64,000 bases of DNA. It comes from Omphiscola glabra. Lineage: Eukaryota; Mollusca; Gastropoda; Lymnaeidae. Position 1 is the stretch's first letter. Each line of letters starts with the position of its first letter. The DNA is taken from contig OZ024799.1 in assembly GCA_964017045.1 (NCBI GenBank), positions 30,205,596 through 30,269,595 of the forward strand, given 5' to 3'. Shown here piece after piece: positions 23,075 to 34,404 of the stretch. The translations under genes were made by a program, and so were the position numbers. Under the pieces are notes generated by a model. It was not told the origin of the DNA and made no database searches. It saw only the letters and a program-made list of their open reading frames with translations.

Positions 23075-23172
23075 GAAATGAGTGAAACAAAGGTTAAACC
23101 TGAAAAAGGCACGCAACAAAACAACGACCGTGTCGGCAGGAAGCCTTCGTCAGCGAACCAAAGTCGTTTTTT
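23075..23172 (-). mobile_element. Penelope-like terminal segment
   Basis: AAAGGTTAAACCTGAAAAAG, CGCAACAAAACAACGA and CAGGAAGCCTTCGTCAGCGA match the segments at 11041 and 34650. The flanks differ from those copies beyond about 100 bp. Confidence 0.6.
23125..23152 (-). ncRNA. hammerhead-like motif, variant core
   Basis: Minus-strand CTGACGA, GGC-loop-GCC stem, then GACACGGTCG. It has the same A14-to-C change as the copies at 11217, 34683 and 36882. Confidence 0.35.
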
Positions 23173-24199
23173 TTTATTTTTGAAGTGGGACAATGGACTG
23201 AAGCAGGGTTTCCAAAACATGGATTATGATGGCTAGATTGCAAACCAACTAGCTAAAGTGCGGTACTTCTGTAGTGATTACCTTGGTATCCATTCACAGT
23301 ACACCAATTTACGCCCGCTCGGGAAAGCACAGCTGTTAAGTGTAAATTGTTTTAAGTACCAAGTTTGCGGTATTTGCAAAGTCGTACTGGAAAATGGGTT
23401 TTTATAAAATTATCTCCATAAAAGTCTGAATATTAAATGCTAAACCCAAGTTTCTATCTGTTTACTTCCCCTCCCACATTGTCAAAAAAAAATTAAAAAA
23501 AAAAAAAATTCAACTTCAAACAATTTGAAGCATATTACTATTATCTTCATTTTTTAAAACAATTTTTTTCAAAACATTCTATCTTTATAGCAATATTTAT
23601 TTGCAAAATAAAATAGGAAAAGATTAATTTTAGTGATTATTTCATATTGAAAATAATCCACACACGTTGATTAAAAATAAAAATTTTAGGCTCCATTCGT
23701 CTTTCAGTTCTTTATAAGGTCAGGGCCAGACAGCAAAGCCGTATCATTATCCCTAATTACAGCTTGTAATAGAAACAGGAAGCGATCACGTGACACGCGG
23801 TCCCTCACTCAACAGCTTTCTTCACATAAATCGCTGTGGGCTAAGTAAGTCATTGCTTTTCTTCTTCTTCTTCTTTTCTTTTCTTTTTTTTTAAAGAGGA
23901 TGTTGCCATGTCCCGCTTAAAAAAATGGAAAAAAATTAAACAACTTTCGATGGTCATATTCCTCGCCCTCCCAATACTGCAATGGCAGCCATGATCACTT
24001 TTGTACAAGTTGTTCAAGGCAAAAATATTAAATTCAAACTCGAATGCAATTGGAAAAAAAAATTTAGCTCTACTCAATCTGATCAAATGCAATTAGGTCA
24101 AAATGTATCTCTACCCAATCTGTGCCACCTTAGGTTTTCCCATATTGTTGATATTTTATATGTGGTCATATTATATAACATATTTCCTTTCACACCCCT
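23173..24199. other. no recognised gene
   Basis: AT-rich DNA with poly(A)/poly(T) runs (about 23490-23510) and a CTT-rich stretch (23860-23893). No element ends were found. Confidence 0.5.
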
Positions 24200-24570
24200 G
24201 AAATATATTAGTTTTTTAATGACACCCCCCCCCCCACATTTGCACCACAGATTTGTTTTACCAACTATATCTGAGAAACAAAAGAATATTTTACGCACCA
24301 AACGCACTTGAAATATTTTTTTGTAAGAGAATCTCATTTAATGCAGTTATCGGGAATTTTATTTCATGAAATTAGTGTCACCATATTTCCTGCAACTTCA
24401 CCTTGAAAAACAGGAAGAAAAAAACTGTTTCTTTTTTGGGCGGAGCTAAAAATTAGAAAGAATGTGTTGTCTCAGGCAACGAATCCACGTGCCAAGTTTC
24501 AACTCGATAGATTGGCGGGAAGTGGGTCAATTAGTCGTCAGAAAATTGTGCCACACAGCCAGAAAGAGAC
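24200..24570 (+). mobile_element. dispersed repeat, copy A
   Basis: In reverse complement this matches 44020-44310. Shared blocks include GCAGTTATCGGGAATTTTAT, AAGAATGTGTTGTC, TCAACTCGATAGATTG, GGGAAGTGGGTCAATTAG and CACCACAGATTTG. No ends or coding frame were recognised, so the superfamily is unknown. Confidence 0.65.
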
Positions 24571-25354
24571 GCGGACAAAGGCGAAGTTAATATAAAGGAA
24601 TTATTTACGGCTAAGGATAAAAAGAAAATATTAGTATTGTTTACTTTTATTCTGTGACCTTTTTCACGCAACTTTTTCATTTGCTCACAGGTGGAGCTCA
24701 GGGCCTGGGACGCAATTCTTCGTGACCCGCCGTTCCAGACCTGGGCTCGGTAACGTTTCAGCCGTTCTGTGCAACGAGGTCAAATTCTGAGTTCAGCTAA
24801 AGTCCAAAATATGCCCTCAATGCAATATTCTCAATTCATGTTCCGGTCGATCTAGGTCTAAGTTCTAATTGATTTTCCTCATTAGCAAACACCTATTTAA
24901 CATCACTGTTCGTGGGTAGTTTTTTTTTTTTTGTTTTTTTTCGGCGGTCCTCATGTTAGTATAACAGGGACAGGTTGTTTCAGTTCACGGTAATGCCAAA
25001 AGTGTCATAAAGTTGGACGGCAACTGACGAGATGCAAATGTTCATGTGGCAACCAAGTTTTAGTCTTTTATCTCAACAAGTAGCACGTACGATTTACACA
25101 CACAAAAAAAGGCCATGTGGTTGGGCGCCTCGGCTTACGACGCGTTAAGATAACGATGTCGGACTGACCGGAACAATACGTGCTGATCTTCACAGCGTCT
25201 TGAGCCTACGTGCAAGGAACTCGCCACCCCCACCCTCTTTTTTTTTTGCCCCAGGCGGATTTGAAATCCACTAGAGCATCCAGGTCGTGATTTGCATTTG
25301 TGCGAATAATAAGAAAACTTTTTAAAAAATCCGATGTTTTAATATTAGTACCAA
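24571..25354. other. no recognised gene
   Basis: Includes T-runs near 24920 and 25240 and a weak B-box-like GATTTGAAATCC near 25259 with no convincing A box. No supported feature. Confidence 0.4.
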
Positions 25355-25519
25355 AACCCCAGAGGAACACGGCTCAAAGGCAGACCTATGCTTAGATGGA
25401 TAGATGATGTGGAAGATGATCTACAGCCGCTGGGAATCCAAGCATGGAAAAGAATAGCATCGGTTAGATGTGAGTGGAAGGAAGTAGTGCAGCAGGCCAA
25501 AGCCCTACATGGGCTGTAG
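25355..25519 (+). pseudogene. LINE ORF2 C-terminal fragment
   Basis: One frame is open for about 55 codons and ends at a TAG. It reads GRPMLRWIDDVEDDL, LGIQAWKRIAS, EWKEVVQQAKALHGL. This pattern (GRP-x-RW-DD-E-DL, W-x-A-x-R, W-x-VV-x-QAK-L-HGL) is the usual C-terminus of a large class of animal non-LTR retrotransposon polyproteins, downstream of the reverse transcriptase. Nothing upstream in this window extends it, so it is a 5'-truncated insertion. The fragment at 62520-63060 on the other strand is from the same family. Confidence 0.8.
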
Positions 25520-26090
25520 CAAATGAGTTAAACCCGGCATTATTTTTGATGACTTCCCCTGACTAATTCCTGTAAATATCATTCATGAAAAATGGCCACA
25601 AGTGTTTGACTCTAGCAGTTACCTCGAGCAGATTTTAATGTATTTAAATAAGAATTTAAAAACTTTAAACTCGTTTTTCTCAAAACTGCAAAAATACTCT
25701 TAAGTACTTTTTCTACTCGACCCTTACTTATTAATGAAATCGATCATTATAAGGAAGTTTGGTGAATATTACTTTGTGTAGAATTCTTCTCTCTAAGAGA
25801 TTTCATCCCACTGTCAAGTTTTCATCAAAGGTATGTTTAAAATATGGCACATTATCTTCGTGGAAATCGAGAGTAAAAATGGTAGAGAGAAAAGAGAAAA
25901 AAAAAAGGGGGGGGGGGGGGGTAAAGACAGGGAGACCCAAGAAGTGTAAAAAATAGTTCATAAAAATTGACGTTTAATAAATGTAAATTTTTGACAAGGG
26001 CGCATTACGTGAAAAGTCCTAACAGCCATGGTCCGGTGAATTCACTGGCTTATTACGCGAGGACGGCGGAAAACTGAGGACACCCTATAC
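25520..26090. other. no gene; G-run near 25909
   Basis: AT-rich DNA with an A-run followed by about 14 consecutive G (25908-25921) and a second G-run of about 13 (26092-26104) at the hAT end. No other feature. Confidence 0.5.
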
Positions 26091-27330
26091 CAGGGGGGGG
26101 GGGCAACCTTTTCAGCAGGTTGGCCAAATTTTAGAAATAATATTTCCTGCTTGGCCACGCACCTCATTTTATTTTGTTAATTAAAGTAAGCAAGCAAACG
26201 TGATCGTCGCTTCCCAGTGAGTGAGAACTTGGTCAAACGCTTACCTGGTTTAATGTAAAAAAAAACAACCAAGAAATAGTTATATTAACTTTTTTAAAGA
26301 AAATAAAACTAAACAGAGAATTAAATAAATTTAATAGAAAATTTTAAAAAATTTAAACTTGAGACATCTGACTTTGTTTTGCAGAACAAATTGCATTAAA
26401 ATTGATCTCGACTGACGTTGTCACTACACGCAAACAGTTTTCCAAATGAACATCAGTAATTCATGTTCTCACTTGTGATTTGATATGCTTCATACGTCTA
26501 AAAAGCTGTTCACACGTATAAATGTTTCCGAATAGCGAAACTATCGACAGAGCATGTTTGTAAAACTCAGGATAGTTATCCTTGTCCAAATACGTTTTAC
26601 ACAACTCTTCCCAACCAACTTCGTGTAATTTCTCCTTTAACTGTGTATCACAACACATTTCACAATGTTCCATTTGTAATTTTCGTGGTGATAAATTGTT
26701 ATATCGACAAGAAATGCAAAGTCGCAAACCCACTATTTGTCTTCAAACTCTGGGATAATTATTGACTTGCTTGCAAAAAAATGATTTTATTTCTTGCTGC
26801 TAATCAAACACACTTTTCAACATTGGCACTGTTCAGCCAATTTACTTCTGCATAAAAGGTAACGGCATTATAATCTGAGTCCAAAGTCTTCAGAAATTTT
26901 TGAAACTGACGGTGAATCAACCCGTTCGACTTAATGAAGATCACTCTATTACGACCATTTTCATGCTATGGTCCATTTTGAGGGAGTTCGAACATAAATT
27001 CTCCTGATGAATAATGCAATGAAAATTTAGCATTAAAGTTTTACCTACTTTGTAGGCCTCACGTTGGCTAAGCCTTCATGTTTCCCAACCATTGCTGGAG
27101 CACCATCCGTTGTTAAAAGCCCGATATGTTGTTAAGTTGTAACGAAAAAGCGATTTAATGTCGATGTATCTGCCTCTAACAATTCTCTTGACTTATTTGT
27201 GTCCTTAAATGGATGCAGTGCCGCTGAATCTTTTTTCTTTAAAAATTGTACATAACAACCCTAAAAAAAATTGCCAATTGGGCAGTATCTGCAATATATG
27301 TGCTTTCATACAATGCTACAGCATAAAATA
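26091..27330 (-). mobile_element. decayed autonomous hAT element (3' part)
   Basis: The left border CAGGGGGG...GCAACCTTTTC has the form of a hAT end, and the transposase remnant runs away from it on the minus strand. The other border is lost where the 42-bp array starts at 27362, so no target duplication can be checked. Confidence 0.65.
26345..27330 (-). pseudogene. hAT transposase pseudogene (GTF2IRD2/ZBED-like)
   Basis: Fragments appear in the right order on the minus strand, in shifting frames. These are ALYESTYIADTAQLAIFFRV (about 27320-27240), GLLTTDGAPAMVGKHEGLA (about 27120-27070), GLIHRQFQKFLKTLDSDYN with EVNWLN (about 26940-26850) and a 90-codon open stretch at 26461-26733 with CDTQLKEKL and LFGNIYTCEQLFRRMKHIKS. 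After a TGA the same frame continues ITDVHLENCLRV. These match the catalytic region and C-terminal dimerisation domain of the hAT transposases that gave rise to GTF2IRD2- and ZBED-type genes. The first catalytic Asp (DEST in relatives) reads Tyr, and there are several stops, so it is dead. The N-terminal zinc finger is missing. Confidence 0.85.
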
Positions 27331-27361
27331 TAAACTCGGATGCTCGACTTTTCACTGCCCA

Positions 27362-27621
27362 TTGCATTGGTCAGTGGTTTTTAGCACGGTGGATGAATGT
27401 ACAGTGCGTTGGTCAGTGGTTTTTAGCACGGTGGATGAATGTACAGTGCGTTGGTCAGTGGTTTTTAGCACGGTGGATGAATGTACAATGCGTTGGTCAG
27501 TGGTTTTTAGCACGGTGGATGTATGTACAGTGCATTGGTCAGTGGTTTTTAGCAAGGTAGATGTATGTACAGTGCGTTGGTCAGTGGTTTTTAGCACGGT
27601 GGATGTATGTACAGTGCGTTG
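27362..27621. repeat. 42-bp tandem repeat, 6 copies
   Basis: Units contain TTGGTCAGTGGTTTTTAGCA and CGGTGGATGAATGTACAGTG. The array begins directly after the hAT pseudogene and ends 60 bp before the 30-bp array. Confidence 0.97.
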
Positions 27622-27683
27622 CGCGGCAGCGAAAGAATTAATTTACGTCAATAAAAAGTTTTATGGTTTACTAACCTATATGA

Positions 27684-29299
27684 TTGATATGGCAGACAGG
27701 ATACTTGGTAGGATCGATATGGTAGACAGGATACTTGGTAGAGTCAATATGGTAGACATGATACTTGGTAGGATCGATAGGGTAGACAGGATACTTGTTA
27801 GAGTCGATATGGTAGACAGGATACTTGGTAGAATCGATATGGTAGACAGGATACTTGGTAGAATCGATATGGTAGACATGATACTTGGTAGAATCGATAT
27901 GGTAGACAGGATACTTGGTAGAGTCGATATGGTATATATGATACTTGGTAGAGTCGATATGGTAGACAGGATACTTGGTAGAATCGATATGGTAGACAGG
28001 ATACTTTGTAGAATCGATATGGTAGACATGATACTTGGTAGAATCGATATGGTAGACAGGATACTTGGTAGAATCGATATGGTAGACAGGATACTTGGTA
28101 GAATCGATATGGTAGACAGGATACTTGGTAGAATCAATATGGTAGACATGATACTTGGTAGAATCGATATGGTAGACAGGATACTTGGTAGAATCGATAT
28201 GGTAGACAGGATACTTGGTAGAATCGATATGGTAGACAGGATACTTGGTAGAATCGATATGGTAGACAGGATACTTGGTAGAGTCGATATGGTACACAGG
28301 ATACTTGGTAGAATCGATATGGTAGACAGGATACTTGGTAGAATCGATATGGTAGACAGGATACTTGTTAGAGTCGATATGGTAGACAGGATACTTGGTA
28401 GAATCGATATGGTAGACAGGATACTTGGTAGAATCGATATGGTAGACAGGATACTTGGTAGAATCGATATGGTAGACAGGATACTTGGTAGAATCGACAT
28501 GGTAGACAGGATACTTGGTAGAATCGATATGGTAGACAGGATACTTGGTAGAATCGATATGGTAGACAGGATACTTGGTAGAATCGATATGGTAGACAGG
28601 ATACTTGGTAGAATCGATATGGTAGATAGGATACTTGGTAGAATCGATATGGTAGACAGGATACTTGGTAGAATCGATATGTAGACAGGATACTTGGTAG
28701 AGTCAATATGGTAGACAGGATACTTGGTAGAATCGATATGGTAGACAGGATACTTGGTAGAGTCGATATGGTAGACAGGATACTTGGTAGAATCGATATG
28801 GTAGACAGGATACTTTGTAGAATCGATATGGTAGACATGATACTTGGTAGAGTCGATATGGTAGACAGGATACTTGGTAGAATCGATATGGTAGACAGGA
28901 TACTTTGTAGAATCGATATGGTAGACATGATACTTGGTAGAATCGATATGGTAGATAGGATACTTGGTAGAATCGATGCGGTAGACAGGATACTTGGTAA
29001 AGTCGATATAGTAGACAGGATACTTGGTAGAATCGATATGGTATATATGATACTTGGTAGAGTCGATATGGTAGACAGGATACTTGGTAGAGTCGATATG
29101 GTAGACAGGATACTTGGTAGAATCGATATGGTAGACAGGATACTTGGAAGAGTCGATTTGGTAGACAGGATACTTGGTAGAATCGATGTGGTAGACAGGA
29201 TACTTGGTAGAGTCGATATGGTCGACAGGATACTTGGTAGAGTCGATATGGTAGACAGGATACTTGGTAGAATCGATATGGTAGACAGGATACTTGGTT
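27684..29299. repeat. 30-bp minisatellite, about 54 copies
   Basis: Units contain GGTAGACAGGATACTTGGTA and GAATCGATAT. Variants GACATG, GAGTCG and TATATG recur at intervals. One base is missing near 28681, which splits an otherwise continuous open frame. The encoded VDRILGRIDM repeats and their antisense are array artefacts. Confidence 0.98.
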
Positions 29300-29909
29300 A
29301 AAGTAGTTTAAACTCTTATTATAAAGATGATAAATATGTATTTTAACGTCGATCGCAAACTTTTTCCAGATTCAGTGGCGATAATAGAACGATACTACAG
29401 CATAACACTGAACTTTGTCAAGCTGGATCTGAATGTAGTTATGAGTATGAGCCCGATAGTGTTGCGAGCTTCCCGATGACACCACAGACCATATATATAT
29501 CTCATATTAAATTGTATCAACACCTAGCGTCGCACAGAAAAACTAAATAACCTTCAGTGTCTAATAGCGGGATGTTTGAAATAGCTCAAACCTAATTAAT
29601 TTTTTTTTAAAAGTACAAGATATTTCAAGTTTCTTTTCGCTAAGATTTCAAAACATATGTCAAGAACCATTCATGATGTAATGTTATTTTGGTTATATGT
29701 ACAATACAGATAACATTATAAAGTAAACATTTAAGTTAAGTAATAAACCTTATATTCAAAATATTGTAGAAGTATTTCTATTTTTTATAATTTATAATGA
29801 ATCTTAATACTTATGTTCATTTCTTTTAAAAAAATGAATGTTCGGATATGTGTATCCTTGTTTAAGAAAAGGAATTACGTCCCTTTTCAATGCCAGTGTA
29901 CCGCGATTG
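29300..29909. other. no recognised gene
   Basis: AT-rich sequence with no supported feature. GCGATTGTAGGGGG at the right edge is the end motif of the GTCAC family. Confidence 0.5.
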
Positions 29910-29993
29910 TAGGGGGAAAAAAGTCCCAGGGAAAAAAGTCCCAGGGAAAAAAGTCCCAGGGAAAAAAGTCCCAGGGAAAAAAGTCCCAGAAAA
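29910..29993. repeat. 15-bp minisatellite, GGGAAAAAAGTCCCA
   Basis: Five copies directly after GATTGTAGGGGG. The unit is a variant of the GTCAC element end (GGAAAAAAGTCACA), so this is a terminal motif that was tandemly amplified. Confidence 0.95.
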
Positions 29994-30035
29994 AAACATT
30001 TTATTAACCGTAATTCAATTATTGTACTCCTTAAG

Positions 30036-30105
30036 AGTGTGTGTGGGTGTGTGTGGGTGTGTGTGGGTGTGTGTGGGTGTGTGTGGGTGTGTGTGGGTGT
30101 GTGTA
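30036..30105. repeat. 10-bp repeat, GTGTGTGGGT
   Basis: Seven copies of a TG-rich decamer. Confidence 0.95.
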
Positions 30106-30823
30106 ATTTTATATTTTTATCTTTCTAGAACTGTACTTTTCCCACTTGCTGTAAGTTGATATAGTTTTATCTTTATTTGTTTGTGCCAATTTGATTTTGT
30201 ATTCTTTATATATATGTAATACCCGGTAGTATAAATTAAATTAAAAAATTGTTTGTATCACTAGCTCTGGAATTGTTTTTCTTTGTCCACTGGTTCCCAA
30301 TCCTTTGTTGTGTATTGTTTAAAAAAACAACCAAAAAAAAACGAGCCAATTCTTTAAACATTACATTCACAAAAACCATATAACGGTACGTACTAAACAC
30401 TCCAAAGTCCTTACGGACCTTTTACGGACAGGTCATTGTAAATGTAGGTGAAACTTGTCATGGACTGTGCGTAAATGTACAGAGGGCTAGCAAACCTCAT
30501 AGCCACAAGTATTATTTTTTTAATTTAAAAAAAAAAAAAAAAAAAAAAAGCTATTGCTGACCGTGGATCGATGGAACGAGAGTTGTTGTTGTTTATTAAA
30601 TCAACTAAATTCAAAGGTTTGAACACACGGCTTTCTGGGAAACTAAACTAAATACAACCTTATTAAAACGCATGCATCAAATAAATGACGTACGGTAAAT
30701 TATAAACTTTCTTTATGGGTTCGAGGCTAAGAGCAATTTACTAAACGTCTCTCGAAATGTAAAAAAAAAAACAAACCCACTCCGTCTGGGGTGAGAATAG
30801 TCTATCCTTGGGTTAGAAGGTAA
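30106..30823. other. no recognised gene
   Basis: AT-rich with a poly(A) run of about 23 (30528-30549). No supported feature. Confidence 0.5.
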
Positions 30824-31396
30824 GGGGTTGTTCATAAATTACGTTATGCTAAAAGGGGGGGGGGGGGAGTCGATTATTCGTGACACTTTGTGACAGGGTG
30901 GAGAGGGGGGTGGGAATAAAAAAATGTGTGACGTCACAATTTATTTTTAGTTATTTTTTTAAAATCTAAAATTGTCTCATTTTGAAAAATTGTTTTTCAA
31001 TTAATTTAAAAAAACAATAATTTGAGTTTGAATTTGACTCAGGTATTATAGGTAACGTGAACATCAGTCGCGCACAACTTCTGTGCATATCGACAATTGA
31101 CGCAAAAACTGTTGTGGCCATTTTACATTCGGCTTGGGGAGGATTTCGGTGTTTTGCGTTTTACGTCACAGTTTTCTAATAATACTACATCTGAACCCAT
31201 TATGGGAAAATGTTAAAGAACGAAATAGAATCTTAGTATAGTTATTAAAATTTTATGTATGTTTTGAATAAAAAAATGTTGGTGTGACGTGACACTGCAA
31301 GGGGGTGAGTAAAGAATTTGTGACACTTTCTGACGGGGGGGGGGGGGGGGGTCTAAAATGTTCATTTTTGCGTGATGTAATTTGCGAACGACACCT
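30824..31396 (+). mobile_element. GTTCATAAATTACG MITE, 573 bp
   Basis: The ends GGGGTTGTTCATAAATTACG and, in reverse, GGTGTCGTTCGCAAATTACA form an imperfect inverted repeat, each followed inward by a G/C homopolymer run. TAA flanks both ends (30821-30823 and 31396-31398, one base overlapping the given end), which would fit a PIF/Harbinger-type TAA duplication but is too short to prove it. A partial inverted copy is at 7770. Confidence 0.6.
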
Positions 31397-31556
31397 AAGT
31401 CAATGCCAAGTGTATATTATGTACATAGCGGATATTGGGATATGTTATTAATATACAGTGTGGCCATAAAATGTGAGAACATCGAGTAGCAAAAGGTTAT
31501 TTAATACAATTGAATTAATATAATCTTTTGGCATTGACAGTTGTATAACCATTACA

Positions 31557-31637
31557 GGGACCCTACCTGCCGGCATTGCAGCCTCGTCCCAGAAACGCAA
31601 GCCCATCTGTTGACCGAATGCCCCTCATACTAGATGT
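31557..31637 (+). pseudogene. LINE C-terminal zinc-knuckle fragment
   Basis: One frame reads YRDPTCRHCSLVPETQAHLL followed by TECPSY and a stop. The CxxC...ET-x-HLL-x-ECP form is typical of the C-terminus of Jockey/CR1-type LINE proteins. Only this short piece is recognisable. Confidence 0.6.
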
Positions 31638-31649
31638 TTCAGGTCAAGG

Positions 31650-32552
31650 GGTCGGGAGAGCCCTGCGCGAGGAAAATGTTATATGGCACAGCTCAGCAGA
31701 TGGAGCTGATTGCCAATGTACTAGTCGGGGTCATAAGAGAGTAATCTCAGACCTTCACCAGAATATGTGAATTAGTTAGTTGTATGCCAAGAATTACGCT
31801 TTTCAGAAATATGTTAATGAGACCCCCCCCCCCCCCCGCTTCTCAATTAATTTTGGTAAGTGTTTCCGTCACTCATTTATGCTTCTGCCAATGAAGCGCA
31901 GCCCCATGGACTTAATCGCTCTCTTTGGTCACCTTATACAGGCCTACATGTTTCACAGACCATTCAGTCAACTGATATACGTTAAAATAATAATCCTTAC
32001 CCACCGCCCTTTTTAATAATCACACTACATGCGTCTTTGTTACCAATGCGCTGGAAAATATTGAATACCAATAATTTGCTTTGATACTGACGTCACCGAC
32101 GAAATGTGTATCTGTGGCGCTGTGCCAATCACCCACCTCTCCCTTGATTGGGAAAAGCTTGTTTACGTTCGAATCCATTCTAATTTGTTCTAAAGAATGC
32201 TATTATGTGATGTAATTTCTATAATTTCTTTTCTGGAGGGTTTTAACTTCCTCCTCATAAGTAGGCCGACAGCTTTCCTTAGCTAGAGGGATTTTAGCTA
32301 ATGTTCCTAGACATTTACGAGACGTAATTTATTAATAGGAGTAGCCTTACAAGATTGTTCTCTCTGTGTGTAAATATTATTAGTTGTGTCGTTAGGGTTT
32401 AGAGGATTATCTGTTTTCACCGGCTGTGCTGACGGTTTAGTTTTTATTTCTGAATATTTTGTATTTTTAAGAAGAACTCAATAGTATAATTATAATTAAA
32501 CTGAACAATATAAATATCATTAGCTTTGGTATCGTTTGTCTTTATACATTGG
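31650..32552. other. no recognised gene
   Basis: AT-rich with a C-run at about 31824-31837. The single end-like motif TACAGTGTGGCCATAAAA near 31454, upstream of this stretch, had no partner. No supported feature. Confidence 0.45.
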
Positions 32553-32738
32553 CAGAGGCGTTGCTAGAGTGTTCGGCGCCATGGGACAAGATTCATTTTA
32601 AAGAGCCTCCCTTTCTTTTTTCAACTTTCGTACCCATTATTTTCATCAAAATAATATCAAAGCACATTTTGGCGCCCCTAACTAGTCTGGCGCCCAGGGA
32701 CATCTGCCCCACCCTGTTCCACCTAAGCTACGCCTCTG
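32553..32738 (+). mobile_element. CAGAGGCG MITE, copy 2
   Basis: The ends are CAGAGGCGTTGCTAG and TAAGCTACGCCTCTG, with a perfect 8-bp duplication TACATTGG (32545-32552 and 32739-32746). The interior shares AAGATTCATTTTAAAG, AATAATATCAAAGCACATTT and GGCGCCCCTAACTAGTCT with the copy at 49254. Confidence 0.93.
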
Positions 32739-32746
32739 TACATTGG

Positions 32747-33210
32747 TTCTCAGTCCCTTGTTACGTAGTGTTCAACAAACGAGCCAAAGCATAAAACAGA
32801 TTCCACTTACAAAACCCACATGCCATGTAACGATATGAAACAATGTTAAATATGACACCGATGACGCAACTCCAAACACCACGTGATGCCCGTATACATC
32901 TAAACACAACATGATAGCGATTGCTCAATCGGTCGGGTTTCCTAGCTTCCCCCGCCCACTCCTCACGTGATTGCTCACAGTTATTGTTTCATTGAGTATT
33001 ACTACATTTAATCGTACGTTCAGCGGGCGGGCAATAACTCTTGAGTTAAATTAACTATTTACAGAATTATCTCCACATGGTGTTCTCCATCTACAACGGG
33101 GCATCGTAACCAGTGATCGACGAACACACCGACAAAAAAAAAGGGGGTGGGGGGAGGGGGTTCCCTGAATGAAATGTCAGTGAGTCAGGGAGCTGTCTAT
33201 ATCTAGGAAG
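32747..33210. other. no recognised gene
   Basis: Single-copy-looking sequence with CACGTGAT twice (32881 and 32964). No supported feature. Confidence 0.45.
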
Positions 33211-34287
33211 CATGGTCTCAGTACTGTACGGTCTGAGTAGTGCATGGTCTGAGTACTGCGTGGTCCGATTGCTGCATGGTCTGAGTACTGCATGGTCTGA
33301 GTACTGCATGGTCTGAGTACTGCATGGCTTGAGTACTGCATGGCTTGAGTACTGCATGGCCTGAGTACTGCATGGACTGAGTACTGCATTGTCTGAGTGC
33401 TGCATGGCGTGAGTGCTGCATAGTCTGATTGTTGCATGGCCTAAGTACTGTATGGTCTGATTGCTGCATGGTCTGAGTACTGCATGGTCTGAGTGCTGCA
33501 TGGCCTGAGTACTGCATGACCTGAGTGCTGCATGGCGTGAGTGCTGCATAGTCTGATTTTTGCATGGCCTGAGTACTGTATGGTCTGATTGCTGCATGGC
33601 CTGAGTACTGCATGACCTGAGTGCTGCATGGCGTGAGTGCTGCATAGTCTGATTTTTGCATGGCCTGAGTACTGTATGGTCTGATTGCTGCATGGTCTGA
33701 GTACTGCGTGGTCTGATTGTTGCATGGCCTGAGTACTGCATGGTCTGAGTACTGCATGGACTGAGTGCTGCATGGCGTGAGTGCTGCATAGTCTGATTGT
33801 TGCATGGTCTGAGTACTGCATGATCTGATTGCTGCATGGTCTGAGTACTGCATGGCTTGAGTACTGCATGGCCTGAGTGCTGCATGGCCTGAGTGCTGCA
33901 TGGCCTGAGTGCTGCATGACCTGAGTGCTGCATGGCCTGAGTGCTGCATGACCTGAGTGCTGCATGGCCTGAGTGCTGCATGGCCTGAGTGCTGCATGAC
34001 CTGAGTGCTGCATGGCCTGAGTGCTGCATGACCTGAGTGCTGCATGGCCTGAGTGCTGCATGACCTGAGTGCTGCATGGCCTGAGTGCTGCATGACCTGA
34101 GTGCTGCATGGCCTGAGTGCTGCATGGCCTGAGTGCTGCATGGCCTGAGTGCTGCATGACCTGAGTGCTGCATGACCTGAGTGCTGCATGGCCTGAGTAC
34201 TGCATGGCCTGAGTACTGTATGGCCTGAGTACTGCATGGCATAAGTACTGCATGGGATAAGTACTGCATAGCAAGAATACCGCATGA
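33211..34287. repeat. 16-bp minisatellite, about 67 copies
   Basis: Units of TGGCCTGAGTGCTGCA. The right half (33870-34190) is homogeneous and the left half mixed (GGTCTGAGTACT, TGATTGTTGCA), with repeated multi-unit blocks. Frames of up to 410 codons are artefacts of a stop-free unit. Confidence 0.97.
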
Positions 34288-34404
34288 TCTCATGGAAAGA
34301 GCCGCTTTTGGTACTGTATACATATTTATTTATTTTTATGGTCAGTGCGGCGAGAGGGATCTCGGGTGAGTTTCCAAAGTTATTATTCCAGGACTGTGAC
34401 TTGA

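Noticed and set aside
25110..25290. Second tRNA-derived SINE
   Set aside because: Only a weak B-box-like GATTTGAAATCC is seen, without an A box or tail.
27209..29301. 491-, 274- and 208-codon frames on both strands
   Set aside because: Read-through of the 42- and 30-bp arrays, whose periods are divisible by 3.
31454..31480. Mariner-like end TACAGTGTGGCC
   Set aside because: No matching inverted end or TA-flanked partner was found within several kilobases.
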